A stretch of 64,000 bases of DNA. It comes from Streptomyces sp. NBC_01465 (GTDB lineage: Bacteria > Actinomycetota > Actinomycetes > Streptomycetales > Streptomycetaceae). The notes below the pieces were generated by a model. That model had not been told where the DNA came from, did no database searches, and worked only from the letters and a program-made list of their open reading frames with translations. Position numbers and translations under genes: made by a program. Position 1 is the first letter of the stretch. Every line of letters begins with the position of its first letter. Below, one piece after another: positions 17,640 through 25,862 of the stretch. The DNA is taken from positions 1,426,001 to 1,490,000 of the forward strand of contig NZ_CP109467.1 in NCBI RefSeq assembly GCF_036227325.1. Reading direction: 5' to 3'.

Positions 17640-18464
17640 ATGGCCGATGTCACCGCCTCCACCGGAAAGGTGACCTTTGTCGGCGCCGGCCCCGGCGCCG
17701 CCGATCTGCTGACCTTCCGGGCCGCGCGGGCCATCGCGGACGCCGACGTCGTCATCTGGGCGGCGAGCCTGGTGCAGGCCGAGGTCCTCGACCACGCGCG
17801 CGAGGGTGCGGAGATCCTCGACTCGGCGGTGATGTCCCTGGAGGACGTCGTCGCCGTGTACGAGCGGGCGCTGCGGGACGGGCTGCGCGTGGCCAGGATC
17901 CACTCGGGGGATCCCGCGCTGTGGGGCGGTACGCAGGAGCAGGTCGACCGGTGTACGGGGATCGGGCTGGACGTGGAGATCATCCCCGGCGTCTCGTCGT
18001 TCTCGGCCGTCGCCGCGATCGCCCAGCGCGAGCTGACCATTCCGGAGGTCGCGCAGTCGGTGATCCTGACCCGGCTCGGCGGCGGCAAGACGCCGATGCC
18101 GCCGGGCGAGGAGGTGCGGGAGTTCGCGCGGCACGGGACGACGATGGCGGTGTTCCTGTCGGCGGCGCGGTCGGGGCAGTTGACCGCGGAGCTGCTCGAG
18201 GGCGGGTATCCGACGTCGACGCCCGTCGTCATCGCGTACCAGGTGACGTGGCCCGAGGAACTGGTGCTGCAGTGCACGATCGAGACGCTCGAAGCGACCG
18301 TCAAGGAGCACAAGTTGTGGAAGCACACCTTGTTCCTGGTGGGGCCCGCGCTGTCCGCTTCGGGGACGCGGTCGCATCTCTACCACCCGGGGCACTTCCA
18401 CGGATTCCGTAAGGCCGACAAGGCGGCGCGGGCCGCTCTGCGGGCCGAGAGGGCTTCGTCGTGA
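17640..18464 (+). CDS. cobM: Precorrin-4 C11-methyltransferase CobM/CbiF
   Basis: Predicted 274 aa. Typical CobM features are VTFVGAGPGAADLLTFRA near the start, VIWAASLVQAEVL, ARIHSGDPALWGGTQEQ near residue 90 and EIIPGVSSFSAVAA. It transfers a methyl group from SAM to C11 of precorrin-4. The ATG at 17640 has GAGAGGA about 10 bases upstream. It begins the second cob run (cobM-cobL-cobJ). I see no B12 riboswitch in the 83 bases before it, so control differs from the cobD operon or comes from far upstream. The stop overlaps cobL (GTGA). Confidence 0.93.
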   Translation: MADVTASTGKVTFVGAGPGAADLLTFRAARAIADADVVIWAASLVQAEVLDHAREGAEILDSAVMSLEDVVAVYERALRDGLRVARIHSGDPALWGGTQEQVDRCTGIGLDVEIIPGVSSFSAVAAIAQRELTIPEVAQSVILTRLGGGKTPMPPGEEVREFARHGTTMAVFLSAARSGQLTAELLEGGYPTSTPVVIAYQVTWPEELVLQCTIETLEATVKEHKLWKHTLFLVGPALSASGTRSHLYHPGHFHGFRKADKAARAALRAERASS

Positions 18465-19717
18465 TCACCGTCGTCGGTACGGGGACGGGCTCGCCCCTGC
18501 CGCCCGGCGTGCTCGACGGGGCCACCCTCGTGGTGGGCGCGCGGCGTCATCTGGAGGCGGCCGGGCTGCCGGAGGAGACGGAGCGGATCGTGCTCGGGCC
18601 GCTGGCTCCCGCCCTTGAGGTGATGGCCGAGCAGGTCGGGAAGGACGGGGCGCGGGTCGTGGTGCTGGCCTCTGGGGATCCTGGATTCTTCGGGATCGTA
18701 CGGGCGTTGGCCGAGCGCTTCGGTTCGGATGCGTTGGATGTACGTCCCTCGGCGCCTTCCGTCGCCGTCGCCTTCGCCCGCATCGGGCTGCCCTGGGACG
18801 ACGCGGTCGTCGTCAGCGCGCACGGGCGTGACCTGCGGACCGCGGTCAATGTGTGCCGGGCGCATCCGAAGGTGGCCGTGCTGACCGGTCCCGGGTCGGG
18901 GCCCGCGGAGCTTGCGACTGCCCTTGCGTACAAGTCCTCGGGGCGGACTCTGGTGATCGCGAGCGCGCTCGGGGATCCGGAGCACGAGGTCGTCGAGCGG
19001 ATGTCCGCGCTGGAGGCGGCGGGGCGCGAGTGGCCCGATCCGGTGAGCGTGGTGCTGTGCATCGACGAGGCGCGGGCTCTGTCGCCGGTCGTACGGACGG
19101 TGGCCGGGGCTGCGGCCGTCCCAGGCCAATGGGCCCTGGACGAGAGTGAGTTCGAGCATCGGGACTCGATGATCACCAAGTTCGAGGTGCGGGCGCTGGC
19201 GCTGGCGAAGCTGGGGCCGCGGCTCGGGGATCTGGTGTGGGACATCGGGGCCGGGTCGGGGTCGGTGGCCGTGGAGTGTGCGCGGCTGGGGGCGGCCGTG
19301 GTCGCCGTGGAGAAGACCTCCGACGGGGTGGAGCGGATCCGCGCCAATGCGGAGGCGCACGGGGTGTACGTACGGGCGGTGCACGGTGCCGCGCCGACCG
19401 TGCTGTCCGATCTCTTCGATCCCGACGCGGTGTTCATCGGCGGCGGCGGGCGCGAGCTGCCCGCCATCGTGACGGCGTGCGCGCGGCGGGCGCGGCGGAG
19501 TGTGGTGGTGGCGCTGGCCGCGCTCGACCGGGTGCCTGAGGTGCGGGCGGCGCTGGCGGGGGCGGGGCTGGTGCCCGACGGCGTACTGCTGCAGTCGTCG
19601 CGGCTCGCGCCGCTGCCGGGGGACGTGACACGGCTCGCGGCCACCAATCCTGTCTTTCTGCTGTGGGGAACTCGCCCTGCAGACACTGCTGTTGACGTCG
19701 AAGGAGCACAACTGTGA
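18461..19717 (+). CDS. cobL: Precorrin-6Y C5,15-methyltransferase (decarboxylating) CobL (CbiE-CbiT fusion)
   Basis: Predicted 418 aa with two domains. Residues 1-210 are a CbiE-type tetrapyrrole methylase (ITVVGTGTGSPLPPG; VLASGDPGFFGIVRAL). Residues 235-400 are a CbiT-type class I SAM methyltransferase (GDLVWDIGAGSGSVAVECA; FIGGGGRELPAIV). The fused enzyme methylates C5 and C15 and removes the C12 acetate carboxyl. It starts at GTG 18461, overlapping cobM by four bases, and its stop overlaps cobJ in the same way. Confidence 0.94.
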   Translation: MITVVGTGTGSPLPPGVLDGATLVVGARRHLEAAGLPEETERIVLGPLAPALEVMAEQVGKDGARVVVLASGDPGFFGIVRALAERFGSDALDVRPSAPSVAVAFARIGLPWDDAVVVSAHGRDLRTAVNVCRAHPKVAVLTGPGSGPAELATALAYKSSGRTLVIASALGDPEHEVVERMSALEAAGREWPDPVSVVLCIDEARALSPVVRTVAGAAAVPGQWALDESEFEHRDSMITKFEVRALALAKLGPRLGDLVWDIGAGSGSVAVECARLGAAVVAVEKTSDGVERIRANAEAHGVYVRAVHGAAPTVLSDLFDPDAVFIGGGGRELPAIVTACARRARRSVVVALAALDRVPEVRAALAGAGLVPDGVLLQSSRLAPLPGDVTRLAATNPVFLLWGTRPADTAVDVEGAQL

Positions 19718-21402
19718 TCGGCCTGATCTCCGCCACGGCGGCGGGCGCCGTGGCACGCGACCGGCTGGCCGCGGCCTGGCCCGGGCGTACGCGGGTCTAC
19801 GAAGGTCCCGTACGGGACGCCGTGGTGCGGGCGTTCGGGGAGTGCGAGCAGCTGGTGTGCTTCCTGGCGACCGGGGCCGTGGTGCGGCTCGTGGCGCCGC
19901 TGCTCGAAGGGAAGGCGTCCGACCCCGGGGTCGTGTGCGTCGACGAGGGGTCCCGGTTCGCGGTGTCGCTGCTCGGCGGGCACGAGGGTGGGGCGAACGC
20001 GCTGGCCGGTGAGGTCGGCGAGGTGCTGGGGTGCGCGCCGGTCGTGACCACGGCCACCGACGCACGGGACATCCCCGGCCTCGACACGCTGGGGTGGCCG
20101 GTCGAGGGTGCGGTCGCGGCGGTCACGCGGGCCGTTCTGGACGGGGAGCCCGTGGCGGTACGGGCGGACGCGGTGTGGCCGCTGCCACCGCTGCCCGTGG
20201 TGGTCGCGGACGACGCCGATGCGGTGTTGCGGGTGAGCGACCGGGTGGGTGAACTCGGGGCGTGCGAGGCGGTGTTGAGGCCTCCGTCCCTGGTGGTGGG
20301 GATCGGGGCGAGCAAGGGTGCGTCCGTGGAGGAGGTGCTCGGGCTGGTCGAGGAGTCCCTGGAGGGGGCCGGGCTCTCCGCGCTGAGCGTCGCGGAGCTG
20401 GTGACCGTGGACGCGAAGACGGAAGAGGCCGGGATCGTCGGGGCGGCCGCGCGGCTGGGGGTTCCGTTGCGTACGTACGCGGCCGAGGTCCTTGCCGGGG
20501 TCGCCGTACCCAATCCGTCGGACGCCCCCCTCGCCGCCGTCGGGACACCGTCCGTGGCGGAGGCGGCGGCGCTCGCGGAGGGCGGCGAACTCCTCGTACC
20601 GAAGCGGAAGTCGAGCCGTCCGGACGGGCTGCCCGCGATGGCGACGTGCGCGGTGGTGCGCCGCGCGCCGCGCGGCCGGCTGGCCGTGGTGGGGCTCGGT
20701 CCCGGGGCGCGGGATCTGCTGACGCCGCGTGCGAAGGAGGAGTTGCGGCGGGCGTCGGTGCTGGTCGGGCTCGACCAGTACGTGGACCAGATCCGCGATC
20801 TGCTGCGACCGGGGACGACCGTCCTGGAGTCGGGGCTCGGCGCGGAGGAGGAGCGGGCGCGCACGGCGGTCGCCGAGGCCCGGAAGGGGCATGCGGTCGC
20901 GCTGATCGGGAGCGGGGACGCGGGCGTGTACGCGATGGCGTCGCCCGCACTGGCCGAGGCGAGCGACGACATCGACGTGGTGGGGGTGCCAGGGGTGACG
21001 GCGGCGCTGGCCGCGGCGGCGATCCTGGGCGCCCCGCTGGGCCACGACCACGTCTCGATCAGCCTCTCGGACCTGCACACGCCGTGGGAGGTCATCGAGC
21101 GGCGGGTCCGGGCGGCGGCCGAGGCGGACATCGTGGTGACGTTCTACAACCCGCGCAGCCGGGGCCGCGACTGGCAGCTGCCGAAGGCGCTGGGGATTCT
21201 GGCGGAGCACCGTACGGGGACGACGCCGGTCGGTGTCGTACGCAACGCGTCGCGCGTGGACGAGAGCAGCAGGCTGACGACGCTGGGCGCGTTGGACCCG
21301 ACGACGGTGGACATGATGACGGTCGTGGTGGTCGGCAACACGGCGGCCCGGGAGATCGCGGGCCGCATGGTGACGCCCAGGGGGTACCGGTGGCAGGTCT
21401 GA
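19714..21402 (+). CDS. cobJ: CbiG domain fused to precorrin-3B C17-methyltransferase CobJ/CbiH
   Basis: Predicted 562 aa, about twice a lone methylase. Residues 1-320 are CbiG-like (FLATGAVVRLVAPLLEGK; VCVDEGSRFAVSLLGGHEGGAN; a CobE-like VVGIGASKGASVEEVLGLV near residue 194). Residues 325-562 are CobJ/CbiH (LAVVGLGPGARDLLTPRA; ALIGSGDAGVYAMAS; VTFYNPRSRGRDWQLPKAL). The C-terminal part contracts the ring and methylates C17. The N-terminal part is related to the anaerobic lactone-opening enzyme and to CobE. It starts at GTG 19714, overlapping cobL. The next 529 bases hold no clear gene. Confidence 0.93.
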   Translation: MIGLISATAAGAVARDRLAAAWPGRTRVYEGPVRDAVVRAFGECEQLVCFLATGAVVRLVAPLLEGKASDPGVVCVDEGSRFAVSLLGGHEGGANALAGEVGEVLGCAPVVTTATDARDIPGLDTLGWPVEGAVAAVTRAVLDGEPVAVRADAVWPLPPLPVVVADDADAVLRVSDRVGELGACEAVLRPPSLVVGIGASKGASVEEVLGLVEESLEGAGLSALSVAELVTVDAKTEEAGIVGAAARLGVPLRTYAAEVLAGVAVPNPSDAPLAAVGTPSVAEAAALAEGGELLVPKRKSSRPDGLPAMATCAVVRRAPRGRLAVVGLGPGARDLLTPRAKEELRRASVLVGLDQYVDQIRDLLRPGTTVLESGLGAEEERARTAVAEARKGHAVALIGSGDAGVYAMASPALAEASDDIDVVGVPGVTAALAAAAILGAPLGHDHVSISLSDLHTPWEVIERRVRAAAEADIVVTFYNPRSRGRDWQLPKALGILAEHRTGTTPVGVVRNASRVDESSRLTTLGALDPTTVDMMTVVVVGNTAAREIAGRMVTPRGYRWQV

Positions 21403-21931
21403 TGCGGGCAACGCGTAGGCCCGGGGCGGGTGTTGGCAGGTGCGGCTGCGGGGTGCGGGCCGGCACAGGTGGAGTGCGTCGCGCACGCGCCTCCGTCGAC
21501 ACGCGCGCACAGGACCCGGCTGCGTGCCACGGGCCCAGCACGTGCCGTGGGCACGGAGACGGGGTGCGGGCGGGCGTGGTACGGCCCCGCCTGAACGCAC
21601 ATGCGCGGGCCGTGGCGGGACAGGCTCCGCGGGACCTGGCTACGGGGCACGGGCGCCGCTCGCGCTGCGGCGAGGCCGACAAGGTGCGCTCGCGCCAGAA
21701 AACAGCACGCGCTCTGACCGGCGCAGCGCGGTCCGGCAACCGGCCGCCCAGCGGCTCCGCGAGCGGATCTCTCGCAGCAGGCGATAGGCGACCGCACCCC
21801 AGCCTGCGCACCGCTGGTGATTCACGCCGAGTCCGGGTCCGGGCCGCAGGGTCCGGGCACGGCACGCAGGTTGCCGCCTCCCCCGCGCCGCGCGTTCGCG
21901 ACGCCGTCCCCGCCCCCTCAGGAGCCGCCTC
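21403..21931. other. 529-base spacer inside the cob cluster with no convincing gene
   Basis: Open frames here on both strands give Arg/Gly/Cys-rich sequences without family features and with codon use unlike real genes around them. The stretch is full of short related G/C words (GTGCGGG, CACGGGC, GTGCCGTGGGCAC). Near its end is the AGGAG ribosome-binding site of cobH (21920). I looked for a second B12 riboswitch and found no GCCAGGAA or CCCGCCACTGT core. It may hold a promoter for cobH or be a degraded repeat or gene remnant. Confidence 0.5.
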
Positions 21932-22504
21932 GTGACCCGCATCGTGCACCCCATCGAGCAGGAGTCGTTCCGGCGTCTTCGGGCTCGGCTCGACACCTCC
22001 GGGTTTGCGCCGTTCACCCGGGCCGTCGTCGAGCGGGTCATCCACTCCGCCGCCGATCTCGAGTACGCCGACGACCTCGTCTGTGACGAGCGCTCCCTCG
22101 AAGTCGCCCATGCCGCCCTGCACGCCGGGGCGCCCGTCGTCGCCGACGTCGAGATGGTCGCCGCCGGGATCACGAAGCGCGAGGCCGTCTGCCGGCTCAA
22201 GGATGCCGTCGCCGGGCCCGGGCTCACCCGGTCCGCGCATGCGGTGCGGCTCGCGTACGAGCAGGTGGGGCCCGGGGCCGTCTGGGTCATCGGGTGCGCG
22301 CCCACCGCGCTCGAGGAGTTGCTCGTACTGGATGCCGCGCCCGCGCTCGTCATCGGGCTGCCCGTCGGGTTCGTCGGAGCGGCCGAGTCCAAGGCCGCCC
22401 TGCGGACAAGCGGGCTGCCCGCTGTCAGCAATGTTTCCGAGAAGGGCGGGTCCGCCGTCGCGGCCGCCGCCCTCAATGCCCTGCTCTACAAGGAGATCGC
22501 GTGA
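21932..22504 (+). CDS. cobH: Precorrin-8X methylmutase CobH/CbiC
   Basis: Predicted 190 aa. The conserved VVERVIHSAADLEYADDL carries the catalytic His (residue 38). VADVEMVAAGI, IGCAPTALEELL, IGLPVGFVGAAESK and LPAVSNVSEKGGSAVA follow as in the family. It moves the methyl group from C11 to C12, giving hydrogenobyrinic acid. GTG at 21932 has AGGAG at 21920, and it fits the family N-terminus. Its stop overlaps the CbiX-like gene (GTGA). Confidence 0.94.
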   Translation: MTRIVHPIEQESFRRLRARLDTSGFAPFTRAVVERVIHSAADLEYADDLVCDERSLEVAHAALHAGAPVVADVEMVAAGITKREAVCRLKDAVAGPGLTRSAHAVRLAYEQVGPGAVWVIGCAPTALEELLVLDAAPALVIGLPVGFVGAAESKAALRTSGLPAVSNVSEKGGSAVAAAALNALLYKEIA

Positions 22505-23394
22505 CCACCCCCCAGCCCGCACTGCTCGTCGCCGGACACGGCACCCGGGACGACGCCGGGGCCGAGGCCTTCCGTTCGTTCGTCGCCGAACTGGGCGAGC
22601 GGCACCCGGAGATCGCCGTCGCCGGCGGTTTCATCGAGCTCTCACCGCCGCCGCTCGGCGACGCGGTGAGCGACCTCGTCGAGCGGGGCGTCAAGCGTTT
22701 CGCCGCCGTACCGCTGATGCTCGTCTCCGCCGGGCACGCCAAGGGCGACATACCCGCCGCGCTCGCGCGCGAGAAGGAGCGGCACCCCGGGATCTCGTAC
22801 ACCTACGGGCGTCCGCTCGGGCCGCACCCGGGGCTGCTCGCCGTGCTGGAGCGGCGTATCGACGAGGCCACTGTGGGGCTTGAGCGCTCCGAGGTGACCG
22901 TGCTGCTCGTCGGGCGCGGGTCCACCGACCCCGACGCCAACGCCGAGGTGTACAAGGCGGCACGGCTCCTGTGGGAGGGGCGCGGGTACGCGGGCGTGGA
23001 GACGGCGTTCGTCTCGCTCGCCGCGCCCGACGTTCCCAGCGGCCTCGACCGGTGCGTCGCGCTGGGCGCGCGGAAGATCGTTGTGCTGCCGTACTTCCTC
23101 TTCACCGGAATTCTTCCCGACCGGGTGCGGACGCAGACCGCGGAATGGGACCGCACACATCCGGCCACCGAGGTGAGGTCGGCCGATGTCATCGGTCCCA
23201 CCGAGGAGTTGCGCGACCTGGTGATGGAGCGCTACCGCGAGGCCGTCAAGGGCGACATCCGGATGAACTGCGACTCCTGCGTCTACCGCATCGCACTCCC
23301 CGGCTTCGAGGACAAGGTGGGATTGGCCCAGCAGCCCCACTTCCACCCCGACGACGACGGCCATCACAATCACCACCATGCACACACGCACTGA
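22501..23394 (+). CDS. CbiX/SirB-type sirohydrochlorin chelatase with His-rich tail
   Basis: Predicted 297 aa. Two tandem CbiX half-domains are visible: LLVAGHGTRDDAGAEAF near residue 9 with MLVSAGHAKGDIP near 78, and VLLVGRGSTDPDANAE near 137 with VLPYFLFTGILPDRV near 199. After these comes CDSCVYRIALPGFEDKVG and a C-terminus of Asp and His (PDDDGHHNHHHAHTH) that could bind metal. Such enzymes place Co2+ or Fe2+ in sirohydrochlorin. Its presence beside CobN, the late chelatase, is notable. It starts at GTG 22501 overlapping cobH, and its last 17 bases overlap the next gene. Confidence 0.88.
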   Translation: MTTPQPALLVAGHGTRDDAGAEAFRSFVAELGERHPEIAVAGGFIELSPPPLGDAVSDLVERGVKRFAAVPLMLVSAGHAKGDIPAALAREKERHPGISYTYGRPLGPHPGLLAVLERRIDEATVGLERSEVTVLLVGRGSTDPDANAEVYKAARLLWEGRGYAGVETAFVSLAAPDVPSGLDRCVALGARKIVVLPYFLFTGILPDRVRTQTAEWDRTHPATEVRSADVIGPTEELRDLVMERYREAVKGDIRMNCDSCVYRIALPGFEDKVGLAQQPHFHPDDDGHHNHHHAHTH

Positions 23395-24433
23395 CGGCCA
23401 CGACCTCCGCCACCACGGCGACTCCGAGGTCAGGGATCACGATCTGACGGACCTCGCGGTCAACGTACGGACCGGCACTCCCCCGGACTGGCTGCGCGCC
23501 CGCATCGCGGGTTCGCTCAGCGCGCTGGCCGCCTACCCGGACGGGCGGGCGGCCCGTGCGGCGGTCGCGGCGCGGCACGGACTGCCGGTGGAGCGGGTGC
23601 TGTTGACGGCGGGGGCGGCGGAGGCGTTCGTGCTGATCGCGCGTGCGCTCGCCGTACGGCGGCCCGTCGTCGTGCACCCGCAGTTCACCGAGCCAGAGGC
23701 GGCGCTGTGCGACGCCGGGCACACGGTGCGGCGGGTGCTGCTGCGCGAGGCGGACGGGTTCAGGATCGATCCGGGGGCCGTGCCCGAGGACGCGGACCTG
23801 GTCGTGGTCGGCAATCCGACCAATCCGACGTCCGTGCTGCATCCGGCCGAGGATCTGGTGCAACTCGCCCGTCCCGGGCGGGTGTTGGTCGTCGACGAGG
23901 CGTTCATGGACGCCGTTCCCGGTGAGCGCGAGGCGCTGGCCGGACGCACCGACGTACCGGGGCTCGTCGTGCTGCGGAGTCTCACCAAGACCTGGGGCCT
24001 TGCGGGGCTGCGCATCGGTTACGTACTCGCCGAGCCGGAGACCGTCGCCGCCCTGGAGGGGGCGCAGCCGCTGTGGCCCGTCTCGACGCCCGCGCTGACG
24101 GCGGCCGAGGCGTGTTCCGCGCCCGACGCGCTCGCGGAGGCGGGGGCGGCCGCGGTGCGGATCGCCGCCGACCGGGCCCATCTTCTGGCCGGGCTCGCGG
24201 AGTTCGACGAGGTGCGGGCGGTCGAAGCGGCGGAGGGTCCTTTCGTTCTCGTACGGATGGAGCGGGCCGACCTGGTCCGGGAGCGGCTGCGCCTCCTCGG
24301 GTTCGCCGCCCGGCGCGGGGACACCTTCCCCGGGCTCGGGCCGGAGTGGCTGCGTCTTGCCGTACGCGACCGGGTGACGACGAACCGCTTCCTGCAGGCG
24401 CTGGACCAGGCTCTGGTCTCCGTCAGCCGGTGA
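23378..24433 (+). CDS. cobC: CobC-type PLP aminotransferase fold protein (threonine-phosphate decarboxylase-like)
   Basis: Predicted 351 aa fold-type I PLP enzyme. It has VVVGNPTNPTSVLHP, the VDEAFMDAVPGE segment with PLP-binding Asp, and SLTKTWGLAGLRIGY with the Schiff-base Lys204. It resembles the L-threonine-O-3-phosphate decarboxylase group that provides the aminopropanol linker of cobalamin (CobC in P. denitrificans, CobD in Salmonella). The ATG at 23378 lies within the previous gene; the first 22 residues are His/Asp-rich, like the tail of that gene in the other frame. Its end overlaps the convergent haemoglobin gene by 11 bases. Confidence 0.85.
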   Translation: MHTRTDGHDLRHHGDSEVRDHDLTDLAVNVRTGTPPDWLRARIAGSLSALAAYPDGRAARAAVAARHGLPVERVLLTAGAAEAFVLIARALAVRRPVVVHPQFTEPEAALCDAGHTVRRVLLREADGFRIDPGAVPEDADLVVVGNPTNPTSVLHPAEDLVQLARPGRVLVVDEAFMDAVPGEREALAGRTDVPGLVVLRSLTKTWGLAGLRIGYVLAEPETVAALEGAQPLWPVSTPALTAAEACSAPDALAEAGAAAVRIAADRAHLLAGLAEFDEVRAVEAAEGPFVLVRMERADLVRERLRLLGFAARRGDTFPGLGPEWLRLAVRDRVTTNRFLQALDQALVSVSR

Positions 24434-24779
24434 CGATGTCCGCCTTCAGCGGGGCGAGTGCGCCGGCGATGGTGCCGATGGTGTCGTCGTCGACGCCGGC
24501 CTCGGCGAGTGCGGCGGCGAGGTGGCCGACGACGCGGTCGAAGTCCTCGCTCCTGATGGCGAGGGAACCGTGGGCCTCGCGCATGGCTCGGCCCTCGTAC
24601 GGGCTGGTGGCACCCAGCGCCTGACCGACGAAGTCGCGCTGGTGGGCCTTGAGCGCGCCGAGGTCGGCTCCGGTGAAGTACGGGCTCAACTCGGCGTCGG
24701 CCAGCACCCGTTCGTAGAAGAGGTCGACGACCGCGGCCACGGCGGGTGCTCCGCCTATGCGCTCAAAGATGGTGTCCAT
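24423..24779 (-). CDS. Group I truncated haemoglobin
   Basis: Predicted 118 aa, the usual length of trHbN. It opens MDTIFERIGGAPAVAAVVD, then FYERVLADAELSPYF with the conserved B-helix Phe-Tyr pair, LKAHQRDFVGQALG in the E helix and MREAHGSLAIRSEDFD with the haem-binding proximal His near residue 69. It binds O2 or NO through haem; a nitric oxide dioxygenase or oxygen-handling role is known for the family. It is convergent with cobC. A strong inverted repeat between it and the next minus-strand gene separates their transcription. Confidence 0.92.
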   Translation of the reverse strand: MDTIFERIGGAPAVAAVVDLFYERVLADAELSPYFTGADLGALKAHQRDFVGQALGATSPYEGRAMREAHGSLAIRSEDFDRVVGHLAAALAEAGVDDDTIGTIAGALAPLKADIVTG

Positions 24780-24829
24780 GGGGCAGGAGCGTACGGGTGG
24801 AACCCCGCATTCAGAACATGCGTACGAGT

Positions 24830-24867
24830 GAGTTGAGGGCCGCCCCGCCCCCGGCGGCCCTCAACTC
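24830..24867 (-). terminator. Strong hairpin terminator
   Basis: A perfect 15-bp inverted repeat (GAGTTGAGGGCCGCC / GGCGGCCCTCAACTC) with an 8-base loop starts 9 bases after the stop of the secreted LAETG protein gene. Confidence 0.85.
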
Positions 24868-24875
24868 GGCCTGGA

Positions 24876-25862
24876 TCAGCTCCGCTTGCGGCCGCGGGCC
24901 AGGGCGAGCGCGCCACCGCCGGCGAGGACCAGGGCCACGGCTCCGCCCGCGATGTACGGGGTCGTGGAGCTGCCGCCGGTCTCGGCGAGGTTCTCGTCGC
25001 CCTTGGCGTCGTCCTTCGCGGCGGCCTTGACGGCGACCGGGTCCTTGGCGGACTGCGCCTTCGTGTCGGTGCCGCCGGTGCTGCTGCCTCCGCCGGAGGA
25101 GCCGCCTGAGGAGCCCTCCTCGTGCGTGGCGGGCGCCTTGGGCGACTCGCACTTCGCCTCGACGAGCGTGATGTCGCCGGTCACTTCGGCCACGTTGAGC
25201 TTCAGCGGGTTGACCGACACCTTCAGCTGCAGCGCGGTCGCGGCTGCCGTGCGCGAAGTGGTGTGCGTCTTGGACAGGTCGAGGGTGACCTCGCCGACGG
25301 CGGGGACCGAGATCCGCGTCGTACCGCCCGTGGAGACCGTGACCTTCTTGCCGAGCACAGTGACGTGACCGAGGAGGTTGGAGTCGGCGTACGGCTGCTT
25401 ACCCGCCTCGCAGACCGCCTTCGAGGTGACCTGCTGGACCTCGATGAGGGAGAGGAGGGGAAGGCCGGGAAGGTGGATCTTGGCGTGCGCCAGGTTGGAG
25501 TAGCCCTCGGCCTTGTGCGCGTCGACCGTGGCCTTCGCGGTGGCGACGTCGGCACGGAGGATGCTGAACGGCCGGTTGCGGTCGACGCTGTCCAACTTCA
25601 CGGTCAGGGCGGTCTTTTCGGCGGACGCCGGTGCCTGGACGTCGTTCAGGGTGACGTTCAGCGGAACGTCGACGGTCTTGTTGAGCAGCGAGACGTCGAG
25701 GCCGGCACGGAGTACGACGGCACTCGCCTTTCCGCCGTCGCCGCCCGTGGCATGTGCCGGGGCGGCGGCAAGCAGGACCGCGGGGCCGGCGGTCAGTGCG
25801 GCGGCCACCAGGGCGGCGGCTGCGCGACGGCGTGCGGGCATGGCAAAGGTGTTGCTGTTCAA
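24876..25862 (-). CDS. Secreted cell-wall protein with LAETG sortase signal
   Basis: Predicted 328 aa. It has a signal peptide (RRRAAAALVAAALTAGPAV, cleavage near AHA), a beta-rich extracellular region, a Ser/Gly-rich linker (EEGSSGGSSGGGSS) and a C-terminal sorting signal: LAETG near residue 294, a hydrophobic helix and the basic tail ARGRKRS. Class E sortases of Streptomyces recognise LAXTG, so the protein should be linked to peptidoglycan. I chose TTG at 25862 because GGGGG lies upstream; the ATG at 25841 has no ribosome-binding site but also gives a good signal peptide. From memory, a similar protein lies after the cob cluster in S. coelicolor. Function unknown. Confidence 0.8.
   Translation of the reverse strand: MNSNTFAMPARRRAAAALVAAALTAGPAVLLAAAPAHATGGDGGKASAVVLRAGLDVSLLNKTVDVPLNVTLNDVQAPASAEKTALTVKLDSVDRNRPFSILRADVATAKATVDAHKAEGYSNLAHAKIHLPGLPLLSLIEVQQVTSKAVCEAGKQPYADSNLLGHVTVLGKKVTVSTGGTTRISVPAVGEVTLDLSKTHTTSRTAAATALQLKVSVNPLKLNVAEVTGDITLVEAKCESPKAPATHEEGSSGGSSGGGSSTGGTDTKAQSAKDPVAVKAAAKDDAKGDENLAETGGSSTTPYIAGGAVALVLAGGGALALARGRKRS

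Noticed and set aside
21440..21787. Plus-strand frame of 115 codons in the cobJ-cobH gap
   Set aside because: Composition is almost only Arg, Gly, Ala and Ser with no family features and no ribosome-binding site.
21700..21931. Possible B12 riboswitch before cobH
   Set aside because: GGCAACC and TCCGGG words occur but not in the order or spacing of the riboswitch core.
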